Of a DNA stretch of 64,000 nucleotides, positions 35,353 through 44,012 are shown piece by piece; within the stretch, counting starts at the first letter, position 1, and each line of letters begins with the position of its first letter. Below the pieces are notes generated by a model that was not told the DNA's origin, did no database searches, and saw only the letters and a program-made list of their open reading frames with translations. Both the position numbers and the translations under genes were made by a program. The DNA lies in the NCBI GenBank assembly GCA_017540645.1, contig JAFYAQ010000013.1, positions 1-64,000 on the forward strand, given 5' to 3'. The stretch comes from Oscillospiraceae bacterium. GTDB taxonomy: Bacteria > Bacillota > Clostridia > Oscillospirales > Oscillospiraceae.

Positions 35353-36144
35353 TCACATCATCCCCTGCTTTTGCCGCAGGCGGAGATGGTCAGCGATCAT
35401 GGCGATGAACTCGCTGTTGGTGGGCTTGCCCTTGATGCCGCTGACGGTGTAGCCGAAATACTTCTGCAGGGTTTCCACGTCGCCCCGGTCCCAGGCCACC
35501 TCGATGGCGTGGCGGATGGCTCGCTCCACCCGGGAAGGGGTGGTGTTGAACTTCCGGGCCACCTCGGGGTACAGCACCTTGGTGACGGCGTTGATGGCCT
35601 CCATGTCCCGGATGGTCAGCAGGATGGCCTCCCGCAGATACTGATAGCCCTTGATATGGGCCGGGACGCCGATCTCGTGGATGATATCGGTGACCACAGC
35701 CTCCAGCGTGCTTTCCGCGCGGGAGGGAGGAGCGGGCGCCCGGGGCGGCGTCAGGGGATGGGGCAGCGTCCGGGGGGCGCCGAACTGGCGGATGCGCTCC
35801 AAAAGCTCTGCGCTGTCGCAGGGCTTGGACATGAAGTAGGACGCCCCCAGCTCCGCGGCCTCCGCCACCACATGGGCGTTCACGAATCCGGTCAGCACCA
35901 CCACGGCGCTGTCGCACTCCGTCTCCGGCAGCTTGCGCAGCACGCCCAGCCCGTCCAGCCGGGGCATCACAAGCTCCAGCACCACCACGTCCGGCGCCTG
36001 CTCCGAGATCTTTTCCAGCGTCTCCGCCCCGTCGGCGGCGCAGCCGCACACGGCCATGTCCTCCTCCCGGGAGATCGTATCCTTCAACAGCGTCCGCATA
36101 TCCTCATTGGGATCGGCTATCAGCACGCGGATTTTGGTTTCCAT
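35353..36144 (-). CDS. spo0A: Sporulation master regulator Spo0A with altered receiver
   Basis: A 263-residue response regulator for sporulation entry. The C-terminal DNA-binding domain is intact ([23 protein letters not shown], then [20 protein letters not shown] and [14 protein letters not shown]). In the receiver, the position that is the phosphorylated Asp in Bacillus (VLDIIMP) is Glu57 here (VLELVMP), confirmed as GAG in the DNA. The acidic pair reads D11-P12 where D-D is usual. Thr85 and Lys107 are kept. GGAGGG precedes the ATG. It may be phosphate-independent or Glu may mimic phosphorylation, which is an inference. spoIVB lies upstream in the same direction, as in other clostridia. Confidence 0.95.
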   Translation of the reverse strand: METKIRVLIADPNEDMRTLLKDTISREEDMAVCGCAADGAETLEKISEQAPDVVVLELVMPRLDGLGVLRKLPETECDSAVVVLTGFVNAHVVAEAAELGASYFMSKPCDSAELLERIRQFGAPRTLPHPLTPPRAPAPPSRAESTLEAVVTDIIHEIGVPAHIKGYQYLREAILLTIRDMEAINAVTKVLYPEVARKFNTTPSRVERAIRHAIEVAWDRGDVETLQKYFGYTVSGIKGKPTNSEFIAMIADHLRLRQKQGMM

Positions 36145-36218
36145 AATTTTCCCTCCATGATTATGATTCCAATGGCCGCTGCTCTCTCTCCTCTGGCGCC
36201 ACCGTTTGATCTACGGGT

Positions 36219-36247
36219 AATTTACCATATTATCCAAGTTTGTGCAA
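36219..36247 (-). promoter_or_regulatory. SigA-type promoter of spo0A
   Basis: Minus strand TTGCAC, 17-bp spacer, TAAATT with TGg before the -10, about 75 bp upstream of the spo0A ATG. Confidence 0.65.
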
Positions 36248-36288
36248 CAAAAATTGAAGGAAAAATCAAAACTTTTGTTCTGCCTATT

Positions 36289-36346
36289 TTGACACCGGTT
36301 GACATAGATTGACATAATTCGACGGTGTTCGGCGATCGGTGTCGAA
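36289..36346. promoter_or_regulatory. Phased 0A-box-like array upstream of spo0A
   Basis: TTGACA begins at 36289, 36299 and 36309, exactly 10 bp apart, followed by a degenerate TCGACG at 36319. A perfect 0A box TGTCGAA lies at 36340-36346. On the minus strand the repeats read TGTCAA, one step from the 0A box. The array is 40-100 bp upstream of the spo0A -35, the place for an activator or autoregulatory site. Confidence 0.6.
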
Positions 36347-36370
36347 GAAAAGAAGCTCTGTGTTGGCTCT

Positions 36371-37396
36371 TTACGCCGCATTTTTCTCTTCCCTGTGGGG
36401 CCGGAGCATATTCTCCATGGAGATGCCATAGCCTTGGGATGGGTTGCTCACCAGGACATGGGTCACCGCCCCCACCAGCTTGCCGTTCTGCAGAATGGGG
36501 GAGCCGCTCATGCCCTGGACGATGCCGCCGGTACAGCTCAGCAGCGCCGGGTCCGTGACCTCCAGACTGAGCTGCCGGGTTTCGCCCTCGCCGCGGCTGA
36601 TGCGGGTGATCTGGGCGGAGTAGGCACGGGGGCCGGACTCGTCCACCGTGGAGAGGATGGTGGCTTCCCCCAGACAGATCTCGCTGTCGGCGGCCACCGG
36701 GACCGCCGCGCCGGCACACAGGGGCTCTTTTGCCGTGCCGAAGACGCCCTGCAGCGTGTTCTCCTCCAGCACGCCCAGCACCGCGTCCGGATCGGAGACG
36801 GCGCACAGCTCTCCCGGGGTCCCGCTGCGGCCCGGCTCCACGGAGGAGACCTTCGCCGCGGTGATCACGCCGCTGCTGAGAGCGAACAGCTCGCCGCTCT
36901 CCGGCAAGGTGATGGCGTGGCCAAGAGCGCCGAATTCCCCGTTGGCCGGGTCCCAGAAGGTGACGGTCCCGATGCCCCGGACCCCGGGCCGGAGCCAGAG
37001 CCCCAACTGCCAGCGGCCCTCCGGGCCCTGCCGGGGCGTTACCAGAGCAGAGACGGTCTTCCCACCCCGGACCGCCTGCAGCTCCACGCTCTCGCCGCTG
37101 AGGCCGGAGACCTTTTCCATGAATTCCTCCCCGCTATGGACCCGCTCCCCGCCGATCGCCACGATCCGGTCCCCGGGCCGGAGACCCGCCTCCTCCGCCG
37201 GGGAGACCGACCCGGAGGGCGTTTCCACTCCCGCCAGCCCGGAGACCATCACCCCGTCACAGTCGGCCTGGATGCCCACGGCCAGGCCCACCGGCACGAC
37301 CCAGTCCCCCGGGGAGGCCGCCAGAGCCGAGGGGGCCGTTCCGGCTGTCAGCAGGCAGAGGATCGAAAGAAGGATATATCGATAGCATTTTTTCAT
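36371..37396 (-). CDS. spoIVB: SpoIVB serine peptidase (S55)
   Basis: Forespore-secreted protease that triggers pro-SigK processing in spore formation. The 341-residue form has a signal-anchor helix (residues 6-25), a PDZ domain (about 45-115) with GLRPGDRIVAIGGE, and the S55 catalytic set His160 (GALGHAI), Asp282 (VTDPALL) and Ser297 (GMSGSPI). The start was set at the ATG with GGGAGG upstream, which removes a 25-residue extension. It lies directly upstream of spo0A, a standard clostridial arrangement. Confidence 0.95.
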   Translation of the reverse strand: MKKCYRYILLSILCLLTAGTAPSALAASPGDWVVPVGLAVGIQADCDGVMVSGLAGVETPSGSVSPAEEAGLRPGDRIVAIGGERVHSGEEFMEKVSGLSGESVELQAVRGGKTVSALVTPRQGPEGRWQLGLWLRPGVRGIGTVTFWDPANGEFGALGHAITLPESGELFALSSGVITAAKVSSVEPGRSGTPGELCAVSDPDAVLGVLEENTLQGVFGTAKEPLCAGAAVPVAADSEICLGEATILSTVDESGPRAYSAQITRISRGEGETRQLSLEVTDPALLSCTGGIVQGMSGSPILQNGKLVGAVTHVLVSNPSQGYGISMENMLRPHREEKNAA

Positions 37397-37428
37397 TTTT
37401 CGCGCTTCCTCCCGATCAGTTTTCCGTT

Positions 37429-37492
37429 GGGCAACACCGCACAATACAATCTGACGGTGGGATCCGCGCACCGGAATTATGCGGTGTTGCCC
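37429..37492. repeat. MITE-like 13-bp perfect inverted repeat upstream of spoIVB
   Basis: GGGCAACACCGCA at 37429-37441 and TGCGGTGTTGCCC at 37480-37492 enclose 38 bp. It sits between spoIVB and a possible forespore-type -10 (CATACTG on the minus strand at 37515-37521). No T-run follows either arm. Confidence 0.55.
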
Positions 37493-37648
37493 TTGCCGCG
37501 ATTGGCGGCATTCACAGTATGACCGGACGAAAGAGAATCAACCGCGAAAAAAATGCCCTGCTTTTCCATCCGCTGCACACGACGGCGTCGTTTTTTCCTA
37601 TGTGCCGGGAAAAAGCATATTTCATATCGTATAGGAGGCAGTTTTTTG

Positions 37649-38923
37649 ATGATTTTAAGAAATGGGGACACCGGGGCTGCGGTGGCCCTGCTGCAGACCG
37701 GGCTGAACCGGGCGGGCTACGGTCCGCTTCCGACCGACGGCGTGTTCGGCCCCCGGACGGCCGCCGCGGTGGAGCGCTTCCAGCGCGGCCACGGTCTCCG
37801 GGCGGACGGCGTGGCGGGACCGCTGACCGAGAGTGCCCTGGGCCCCTGGCTCCGGGGCAGCGTCAGACATAAGATCGTCCGGGGGGACAGCCTCTGGAAG
37901 CTGGCCGAACAGTACGGGACCACGCTGAGCGCCATCGAGACCGCCAATCCCGGGCTGGACCCCTTTGATCTGCGCATCGGCTCCACGGTGACGGTGCCCT
38001 TGGGCTTCCCTCTGGTGCCCACGGATATCCCCTGGTCCAGTATTCTGAACGCCTATGTCATCAACGGCCTGCTGCGGCGCTACCCGGCGCTGCTGCGCAA
38101 AAGGAGCTTCGGCCGGAGCGCCTGGGGCCTGCCGCTGACGGCGCTGACCATGGGCAGCGGCCGCCGCCGGGTGCTGTACACCGCCGCCCACCACGCCAAC
38201 GAGTGGATCACCGCCCCGCTGCTGATGAAATTCTGCGAGGATCTGCTGGCCGCGGCGGCGGCCGGGGAGCCCTATTATGACATGGACGCGGCGGACATAC
38301 TGGACCGGGCCGAGATCACCCTGGTCCCGGTGGTGAACCCGGACGGGGTGGATCTGGTGACCCTGGCCCGGCAGGGGGGAGAGATGTGGGAACGGGCCAT
38401 GACCATCGCCTCCGCCTGGCCGGAGATCCCCTTCCCGGAAGGCTGGAAGGCCAATCTCCAGGGGGTGGATCTGAACCTGCAGTACCCCGCCATGTGGGAA
38501 GCGGCCCGGGCCGTCAAGGCCGCCCAGGGCTACACCTTCCCGGCGCCCCGGGATTACGTGGGCCCCGCGCCCCTGTCCGCTCCGGAGAGTCTGGCGCTCT
38601 CCCGGCTGACCCGGGAACTGCGGCCGGAGCTGGTGCTGGCCTACCATACCCAGGGAGAGGTGATCTATACCGGCTTTCAGGGCGTCTATCCCCCGGGGAG
38701 CCGGGAGCTGGCGGCGCGCTTTGCCGCGTCCAGCGGCTACGCGGTGGAGGAGGTGCCGCCCGACAGCGCCTACGCCGGGTACAAGGACTGGTTCATCCAG
38801 GACTTCGGCCGCCCCGGCTTCACCATCGAGGCGGGAAAGGGAGATAACCCGCTGCCCATCGCGGACTTCCCGGAGATCTACGAGAACAACCGGGGCATCC
38901 TGGTCCAGGCGGCCCTGGGCTGA
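37649..38923 (+). CDS. LysM/peptidoglycan-binding M14 carboxypeptidase (gamma-D-glutamyl-diaminoacid endopeptidase type)
   Basis: A 424-residue cell-wall hydrolase candidate. An N-terminal peptidoglycan-binding-1 domain (about 1-65, LRNGDTGAAVALLQTGLNRAG) is followed by one LysM (about 73-118, KIVRGDSLWKLAEQYGTT) and an M14 zinc peptidase domain. The zinc ligands are His182 and Glu185 in AHHANEW, a His in LAYHTQGE, and the catalytic Glu in FTIEAGKGDNP. It resembles YqgT/endopeptidase I of spore formers, which cut gamma-D-Glu-DAP links. No signal peptide is seen, as in that family. AGGAGG precedes the ATG. It is divergent from spoIVB, so a sporulation or germination role is plausible. Confidence 0.9.
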   Translation: MILRNGDTGAAVALLQTGLNRAGYGPLPTDGVFGPRTAAAVERFQRGHGLRADGVAGPLTESALGPWLRGSVRHKIVRGDSLWKLAEQYGTTLSAIETANPGLDPFDLRIGSTVTVPLGFPLVPTDIPWSSILNAYVINGLLRRYPALLRKRSFGRSAWGLPLTALTMGSGRRRVLYTAAHHANEWITAPLLMKFCEDLLAAAAAGEPYYDMDAADILDRAEITLVPVVNPDGVDLVTLARQGGEMWERAMTIASAWPEIPFPEGWKANLQGVDLNLQYPAMWEAARAVKAAQGYTFPAPRDYVGPAPLSAPESLALSRLTRELRPELVLAYHTQGEVIYTGFQGVYPPGSRELAARFAASSGYAVEEVPPDSAYAGYKDWFIQDFGRPGFTIEAGKGDNPLPIADFPEIYENNRGILVQAALG

Positions 38924-39008
38924 GAATCTGCCGCGCCCGCCCGAAGCGGCGGTTATATATCCGCTCCTTTATGGGGCGGATAATGTGTTCAAACGCCCAA
39001 CTCAGCTA

Positions 39009-39037
39009 TTGATAAATCAATCTGAAAATGATAAAAT
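39009..39037 (+). promoter_or_regulatory. Promoter of the dTDP-rhamnose operon
   Basis: TTGATA, 17-bp spacer, TAAAAT. It implies a leader of about 200 nt before rfbB. Confidence 0.7.
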
Positions 39038-39043
39038 TCTAGT

Positions 39044-39239
39044 AATACAATGGAGCAAGATAACAGATTCGGATCACAATTGCAGGCGTGAGACCTGCGG
39101 CGCTGCCGCTTTTACGTGCCGCCGGCCCGGGGGTCGGGAAGGCACGGCGGTTACCGCCGCCGGGAGGAAAGCGGAGACGCCCGACCGGCTCATGACCGTA
39201 AAGAAGGCCGCGGAAACGGCTCTGCAGTACAAGGAGTAA
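39044..39239 (+). other. GC-rich structured leader of rfbB with possible 15-codon ORF
   Basis: The stretch from the end of the M14 gene to rfbB (about 320 bp) has no gene. The transcribed part folds into hairpins: GCAGG/CCTGC, CGTGCC/GGCACG (39115-39146) and GGCGG/CCGCC. An ATG at 39192 opens a 15-codon frame (MTVKKAAETALQYKE) that ends 4 bp before rfbB and overlaps its AAGGAG site. It has no good ribosome binding site of its own. I could not match a riboswitch class. Confidence 0.4.
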
Positions 39240-39243
39240 ATCT

Positions 39244-40308
39244 ATGATTACCTATCTGGTCACAGGCTGCGCGGGGTTTATCGGAACCACCTTTGTCCAT
39301 TTTATGCTGTCCCGGTATACGGATATCAAGATCGTCAATCTGGACGCCCTGACCTATGCGGGCAACCTTGAAAATCTGAAAGATATTGAGGATGATGAAA
39401 GGCATATTTTCGTCCATGGGAACATCTGTGACAAAGAATTGGTTGCGGGGCTGATGGCCCGGTACGATCCCGACTTCATCATCAACTTCGCGGCGGAGTC
39501 ACACGTGGACAGATCGATCTCCGGTCCGGAGATTTTTGTGACGACGAACGTGATGGGAACGGTGAATCTCCTGCAGCAGGCCAAAAACGCCTGGTATGAC
39601 GCCGGACAGAAGACGTGGAAGCCGGGGAAGAAGTATGTCCAGGTCAGTACGGACGAGGTATACGGCGCATTGGGACCGGAAGGCTTCTTTACGGAGACCA
39701 CACCGCTGGACCCCCATTCCCCGTATTCTGCGTCCAAAGCCTCCGCAGATCATTTTGTGAAAGCATTTCACGACACCTACGGGATGCCGGTCAATATTAC
39801 CCGCTGCAGCAACAACTACGGCATGTACCAGTTCCCGGAAAAGCTGATCCCGCTGATGATCAACAACACGAAAAATCATAAGCCGCTCCCGGTATATGGA
39901 GACGGCATGCAGATTCGGGATTGGCTGTTTGTGGAGGACCACTGCCGGGCCATCGATCTGGTCACATCGGCCGGACGTCCGGGCGAGGTATACAATATCG
40001 GCGGACACAATGAGCGTACGAACATCTTCATCGTGAAGACGATCATCCAGCAGATGAGCGAGAAACTGCACGATCCGGAGATCAACGAGTCGCTGATCCG
40101 GCATGTGGAGGACAGGCTCGGCCACGATCGCCGTTATGGAATCGATCCTTCCAAGATCCGTGCCGATTTGGGATGGTATCCGGAAACCGCTTTTGAAGAC
40201 GGTATAGTGAAGACCATTGACTGGTATCTTGCCAACGAAACATGGATGGAGCGGGTGACCAGCGGAGAATACCAGCAGTATTATGAGAGGATGTACAAAA
40301 ACAGATGA
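39244..40308 (+). CDS. rfbB: dTDP-glucose 4,6-dehydratase
   Basis: A 354-residue extended short-chain dehydrogenase, the second step of dTDP-L-rhamnose synthesis. The NAD site is VTGCAGFIGT (residues 6-15). The protein also shows NLDALTYAGN, AAESHVDRSI, the STDEVYG strand, the catalytic YSASKASADHF, and NITRCSNNYG. AAGGAG precedes the ATG. It is first in the order rfbB-rfbD-rfbC-rfbA, and its stop overlaps rfbD by ATGA. Confidence 0.97.
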   Translation: MITYLVTGCAGFIGTTFVHFMLSRYTDIKIVNLDALTYAGNLENLKDIEDDERHIFVHGNICDKELVAGLMARYDPDFIINFAAESHVDRSISGPEIFVTTNVMGTVNLLQQAKNAWYDAGQKTWKPGKKYVQVSTDEVYGALGPEGFFTETTPLDPHSPYSASKASADHFVKAFHDTYGMPVNITRCSNNYGMYQFPEKLIPLMINNTKNHKPLPVYGDGMQIRDWLFVEDHCRAIDLVTSAGRPGEVYNIGGHNERTNIFIVKTIIQQMSEKLHDPEINESLIRHVEDRLGHDRRYGIDPSKIRADLGWYPETAFEDGIVKTIDWYLANETWMERVTSGEYQQYYERMYKNR

Positions 40309-41234
40309 AGGTGCTGGTGACGGGAATAACCGGACAGCTTGGCTATGACGCCGCCAAAGAGCTCGCCAGGCGAGGACATTCGGTTATCGGCACTGCCCGG
40401 CGCATCCCTGCCGACCTACCCCGGGCCGAGAAAGCCGCGGGGCTTGAGACCCGCGATCCCGCATTTGCAGAGATGGATCTGCGGGACCGGAAGGCCGTGA
40501 CGGAGACGATCCATCGACTGTGCCCGGATGCCGTTATCCACTGTGCGGCGTGGACCGCAGTCGATGCCGCGGAGGAACCGGATAACTACCGTGAGGTATA
40601 TGCCTCCAATGTCCTGGCTACCCGGTATTTGGCCGAAGGATGCGCCGCCGTCAACGCCAAAATGCTGTACATCTCCACAGACTATGTGTTCGACGGACAC
40701 GGCACGGAGCCCTGGAGTCCGGACGATGCCGCCTTTTCCCCCCTGAATGTGTACGGAAAAAGCAAGCTGGAAGGGGAGTATGAGGTCGCAAATCATACCG
40801 ACAAATACTTCATTGTTCGGACAGCCTGGGTATTCGGGAAAAACGGAAAGAATTTCGTTAAGACGATGTTGAATGCCGGCAGGAAATATGATTCTGTCCG
40901 CGTGGTCACCGATCAGATCGGAACACCCACCTATACGGCCGATTTGGCGAGGCTGCTGGCAGATATGATCGTGACGGAGAAGTACGGCTGTTATCATGCC
41001 ACCAATGAGGGCGGTTTCATCTCCTGGTATGACTTCACGAAAGAGATATACCGCCTGGCGGGAGTTGCGGCCGGGATCGTCCCCGTTACCACCGCAGAGT
41101 ATGGCCTGTCGAAAGCGGCGCGCCCGTTCAACAGCCGCATGGACAAGTCAAAGCTGGCCCGAATGGGCTTTGCGCCGCTTCCCGATTGGAAGGACGCCCT
41201 GGCGAGATATTTGAACGAGACAGGGGAGCTGTGA
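40305..41234 (+). CDS. rfbD: dTDP-4-dehydrorhamnose reductase
   Basis: A 309-residue NAD(P)H-dependent reductase, the last step of dTDP-L-rhamnose synthesis. It has VTGITGQLGYDAAKEL, HCAAWTAVDAAEE, the STDYVFDG strand, YGKSKLEGE with the catalytic Tyr and Lys, and FNSRMDKSKL at the end. Translation is coupled to rfbB through a four-base overlap. Confidence 0.96.
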   Translation: MKVLVTGITGQLGYDAAKELARRGHSVIGTARRIPADLPRAEKAAGLETRDPAFAEMDLRDRKAVTETIHRLCPDAVIHCAAWTAVDAAEEPDNYREVYASNVLATRYLAEGCAAVNAKMLYISTDYVFDGHGTEPWSPDDAAFSPLNVYGKSKLEGEYEVANHTDKYFIVRTAWVFGKNGKNFVKTMLNAGRKYDSVRVVTDQIGTPTYTADLARLLADMIVTEKYGCYHATNEGGFISWYDFTKEIYRLAGVAAGIVPVTTAEYGLSKAARPFNSRMDKSKLARMGFAPLPDWKDALARYLNETGEL

Positions 41235-41236
41235 AA

Positions 41237-41833
41237 ATGGGACATATAAAGGTTACATACGATCTGAGCGGTATTACCGGATTATGCCTTATTGAGCCGG
41301 CTGTCCACGGCGATTCCCGGGGCTTTTTTATGGAGACCTACAATGCGAAGGACATGCATGAGGCGGGGCTGGAGTATACTTTTGTTCAGGACAACCAGTC
41401 CATGTCTGTCCGGGGCGTCCTTCGCGGGCTCCATTATCAGAAGCAGTTTCCCCAGGCAAAGCTGGTCCGGGTGATCCGGGGTTCGGTATTTGATGTGGCG
41501 GTGGACCTGCGGGCGGGCTCTCCCACTTGGGGGAAATGGCACGGCGAGATGCTCACGGAGGAGAACAAGCGGCAGATCCTTATCCCCCGCGGCTTTGCGC
41601 ATGGATTTCTGGTTCTTTCCGACACAGCGGAACTCTGCTATAAATGCGACGATTTCTATCACCCCAATGATGAGGGCGGACTGGCGTGGAATGACCCGGA
41701 TATAGGGATCGACTGGCCGGATGTGGTGGCTTCCGCGTCCGGATATGCATTGGCTGACGGGACAGCGCTTGTCCTGTCAGAAAAGGATCAAAGGCAGCCG
41801 GGGATTCAAGCTGCATTCTGCTTTAAGGGGTGA
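41237..41833 (+). CDS. rfbC: dTDP-4-dehydrorhamnose 3,5-epimerase
   Basis: A 198-residue cupin-fold epimerase, the third step. It shows DSRGFFMETYN, FVQDNQSMSVRGVLRGLHYQ with the catalytic His, VFDVAVDLR, PRGFAHGFLVLSD and ELCYKCDDFYHP. The ATG two bases after the rfbD stop was chosen; GGGGAG lies upstream inside rfbD. Confidence 0.96.
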   Translation: MGHIKVTYDLSGITGLCLIEPAVHGDSRGFFMETYNAKDMHEAGLEYTFVQDNQSMSVRGVLRGLHYQKQFPQAKLVRVIRGSVFDVAVDLRAGSPTWGKWHGEMLTEENKRQILIPRGFAHGFLVLSDTAELCYKCDDFYHPNDEGGLAWNDPDIGIDWPDVVASASGYALADGTALVLSEKDQRQPGIQAAFCFKG

Positions 41834-41839
41834 CATGAT

Positions 41840-42727
41840 TTGAAAGGGATCGTTCTCGCCGGCGGGTCCGGCACGCGGCTTTATCCGCTTACCAAAGTGA
41901 CGTCCAAACAGCTGCTGCCCATATATGACAAACCGATGGTCTACTATCCCCTGTCAACACTGATGCTGGCCGGGATACGGGATATTTTGATCATCAGCAC
42001 TCCGGAGGATACGCCCCGTTTTGAGGCATTGCTCGGCGACGGGAGCCAATTCGGTATCCGGCTCTCCTACTGCGTCCAGCCAAGCCCGGATGGGCTTGCG
42101 CAGGCTTTTATTCTGGGCGAGGAATTCCTCGGCGGCGATGCCGGGGCCATGGTGCTGGGCGATAATATTTTCTATGGAAACGGCTTCCGGTCGATCCTTC
42201 GCGGCGCCGTCGCGAACGCGGAGGAAAACGGAAGGGCAACGATATTCGGGTATTACGTGCCGGATCCCGAGCGCTTCGGCGTCGTGGAGTTCGACGAAGC
42301 GGGAAGGGTAACGAGCATCGAAGAAAAACCAAAGATCCCGAAGTCGAATTACGCCGTCACGGGCCTGTACTTTTATCCGGCGGGAGTCTCGGCCAAGGCG
42401 AATCAAGTGCGCCCTTCCGCCCGGGGAGAGCTTGAGATAACGACACTGAACGATATGTACCTGTCGAAGGGCCTTCTGGATGTCAGACTCCTCGGCCGGG
42501 GCTTCGCCTGGCTGGATACGGGGACGATGAGCAGCCTTCTGCAGGCGGCCAATTTTGTGGAGACGATCCAGTCCCGGCAGGGTATCGTGATCAGCGCGCC
42601 GGAGGAGATCGCCTATATCAACGGCTTTATCGACAGGGACAAGCTTATGAACGCGGCATCGTTCTATGGGAAATCTCCCTACGGGGCGCATTTGAAGGCC
42701 GTTGCCGAAGGAAGGGTCCGGTACTGA
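41840..42727 (+). CDS. rfbA: Glucose-1-phosphate thymidylyltransferase
   Basis: A 295-residue nucleotidyltransferase, the first step, which makes dTDP-glucose from glucose 1-phosphate and dTTP. It has [39 protein letters not shown] and [17 protein letters not shown]. The start is TTG with AGGGGTGA upstream. It is last in the operon and is followed by a terminator shared with the convergent acyltransferase gene. Confidence 0.97.
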   Translation: MKGIVLAGGSGTRLYPLTKVTSKQLLPIYDKPMVYYPLSTLMLAGIRDILIISTPEDTPRFEALLGDGSQFGIRLSYCVQPSPDGLAQAFILGEEFLGGDAGAMVLGDNIFYGNGFRSILRGAVANAEENGRATIFGYYVPDPERFGVVEFDEAGRVTSIEEKPKIPKSNYAVTGLYFYPAGVSAKANQVRPSARGELEITTLNDMYLSKGLLDVRLLGRGFAWLDTGTMSSLLQAANFVETIQSRQGIVISAPEEIAYINGFIDRDKLMNAASFYGKSPYGAHLKAVAEGRVRY

Positions 42728-42765
42728 GCATCAGATCCACAGCGGGTATCATTCCGTAAATGCAA

Positions 42766-42799
42766 AGAAGGTCAGCGCTAAGCTGACCTTCTATTTTTT
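42766..42799. terminator. Bidirectional terminator between rfbA and the polysaccharide cluster
   Basis: AGAAGGTCAGC / GCTGACCTTCT stem with a five-base loop, followed by ATTTTTTG on the plus strand. Confidence 0.88.
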
Positions 42800-42844
42800 G
42801 CCGAATCACAGGGCTTCCGCCGGCTTTTGGCCCAAAAGGGCGGA

Positions 42845-43978
42845 TCAGGTTTTTTCCTTCCGCAAAACAGATATTAACCGTTCGGTAATGGAATGGAGCA
42901 GACGAGCTCCGTACAGAGACAGAACGAAGAACAGAAGGGCTAACGGTAAAGCAGCGATCCCTTTATCAAGGCCGAAATGCTGGGCTGCCAGCACTCCGTA
43001 ATGGATGATCAGATAATGGACCAGATAGAATTCCAGGCTGATCGTACCCCATTCAAGGACCTTTTCTTTGCTCAGCAGACCGGAGACGATCCCGTCCCTG
43101 GAAAAAGCAAAAATCAAAACGACGAGCATGGAGATAAGCATGTCTGCACATTCTGTCAGAAGAGTGGGAAGACCGGATTGATCGGCAAAAACCCACCACA
43201 ACAGGAACAGGGCTATGCCCGATATTTCGACCGCAGAGGCGTTCTTTATCCGAAAACGGCCCGAAAGGCAGTAGATATCATAAGCGATGATTCCCAGCAG
43301 GAACGGGAAAAGCCGGATCAGCGGGCTCCGGTAGATAATGCTCAGGCCGCGGTCGGCAAAGCGCACGAACTCGATCTGCCCGATCACCATGTAAACACAG
43401 CAGTAGAATGCCACGACGGCAGCTGTCAAATACACCAGTTTTCGCAGAGTGCAGCGTTTCGCGGCTTTATTGTTCAGCCGCAAGATACCGGGAGTCAACA
43501 GGTAGAGGATAAAGATCGTTGAAAGAAACCAGGAAACATCATTGATCGAAGTGGAATATTTTAAAAACGGAATGACCGATTGGACCATGCCGATATTGAA
43601 AAGCAGGTGAATGACCATCAATCCCGCATTTAATGAGCCCTCGCCCAGCGCAGCATTATGGATATACAAGGGTACAGCCAGGACCATAGTTATAAGGTAA
43701 GGGATATAGATTTTTGACACCCGTTTTTTTACAAAACGGACATCCCGGGCGAAATCGAACGCATTCAGTTTTTTGCTGTATCCCAGCGCCAATACAAATC
43801 CGGAGAGCAGGAAGAAGAAATTCACGCCCAATCTCCCGTTGTCGATCAACGAATATAACCCGTGAAAAGGTGTTTCGGCAAGGTACAGTAAGTGGCTGCA
43901 GAAAATAGTCAGCGCAGCAACGGCTCTCAGCCCCGTTAAAGAGTGAATTCTGTCAGGTTTCATCGCTTTCCCATTCAT
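42845..43978 (-). CDS. Acyltransferase 3 family membrane protein
   Basis: A 377-residue protein with about ten transmembrane helices. The family opening HSLTGLRAVAALTIFCSHL carries the catalytic His, and GRLGVNFFFLLSGFVLALGY follows. These enzymes O-acetylate or otherwise acylate sugars of exopolysaccharide or peptidoglycan. Neither the first ATG nor the one 15 bases later has a good ribosome binding site, so the start is uncertain. It is the last gene of the leftward surface-polysaccharide cluster. Confidence 0.88.
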   Translation of the reverse strand: MNGKAMKPDRIHSLTGLRAVAALTIFCSHLLYLAETPFHGLYSLIDNGRLGVNFFFLLSGFVLALGYSKKLNAFDFARDVRFVKKRVSKIYIPYLITMVLAVPLYIHNAALGEGSLNAGLMVIHLLFNIGMVQSVIPFLKYSTSINDVSWFLSTIFILYLLTPGILRLNNKAAKRCTLRKLVYLTAAVVAFYCCVYMVIGQIEFVRFADRGLSIIYRSPLIRLFPFLLGIIAYDIYCLSGRFRIKNASAVEISGIALFLLWWVFADQSGLPTLLTECADMLISMLVVLIFAFSRDGIVSGLLSKEKVLEWGTISLEFYLVHYLIIHYGVLAAQHFGLDKGIAALPLALLFFVLSLYGARLLHSITERLISVLRKEKT

Positions 43979-44012
43979 GACGTGTGTCGATTAGCTCGCA
44001 GTTTACATCAGC

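Noticed and set aside
37429..37492. Terminator for the divergent spoIVB/M14 region
   Set aside because: The 38-bp loop and lack of a T-run after either arm do not fit an intrinsic terminator.
38958..38982. Hairpin TATCCGCTCC/GGGGCGGATA as terminator of the M14 gene
   Set aside because: The stem is present but no T-run follows, so it was not listed as a terminator.
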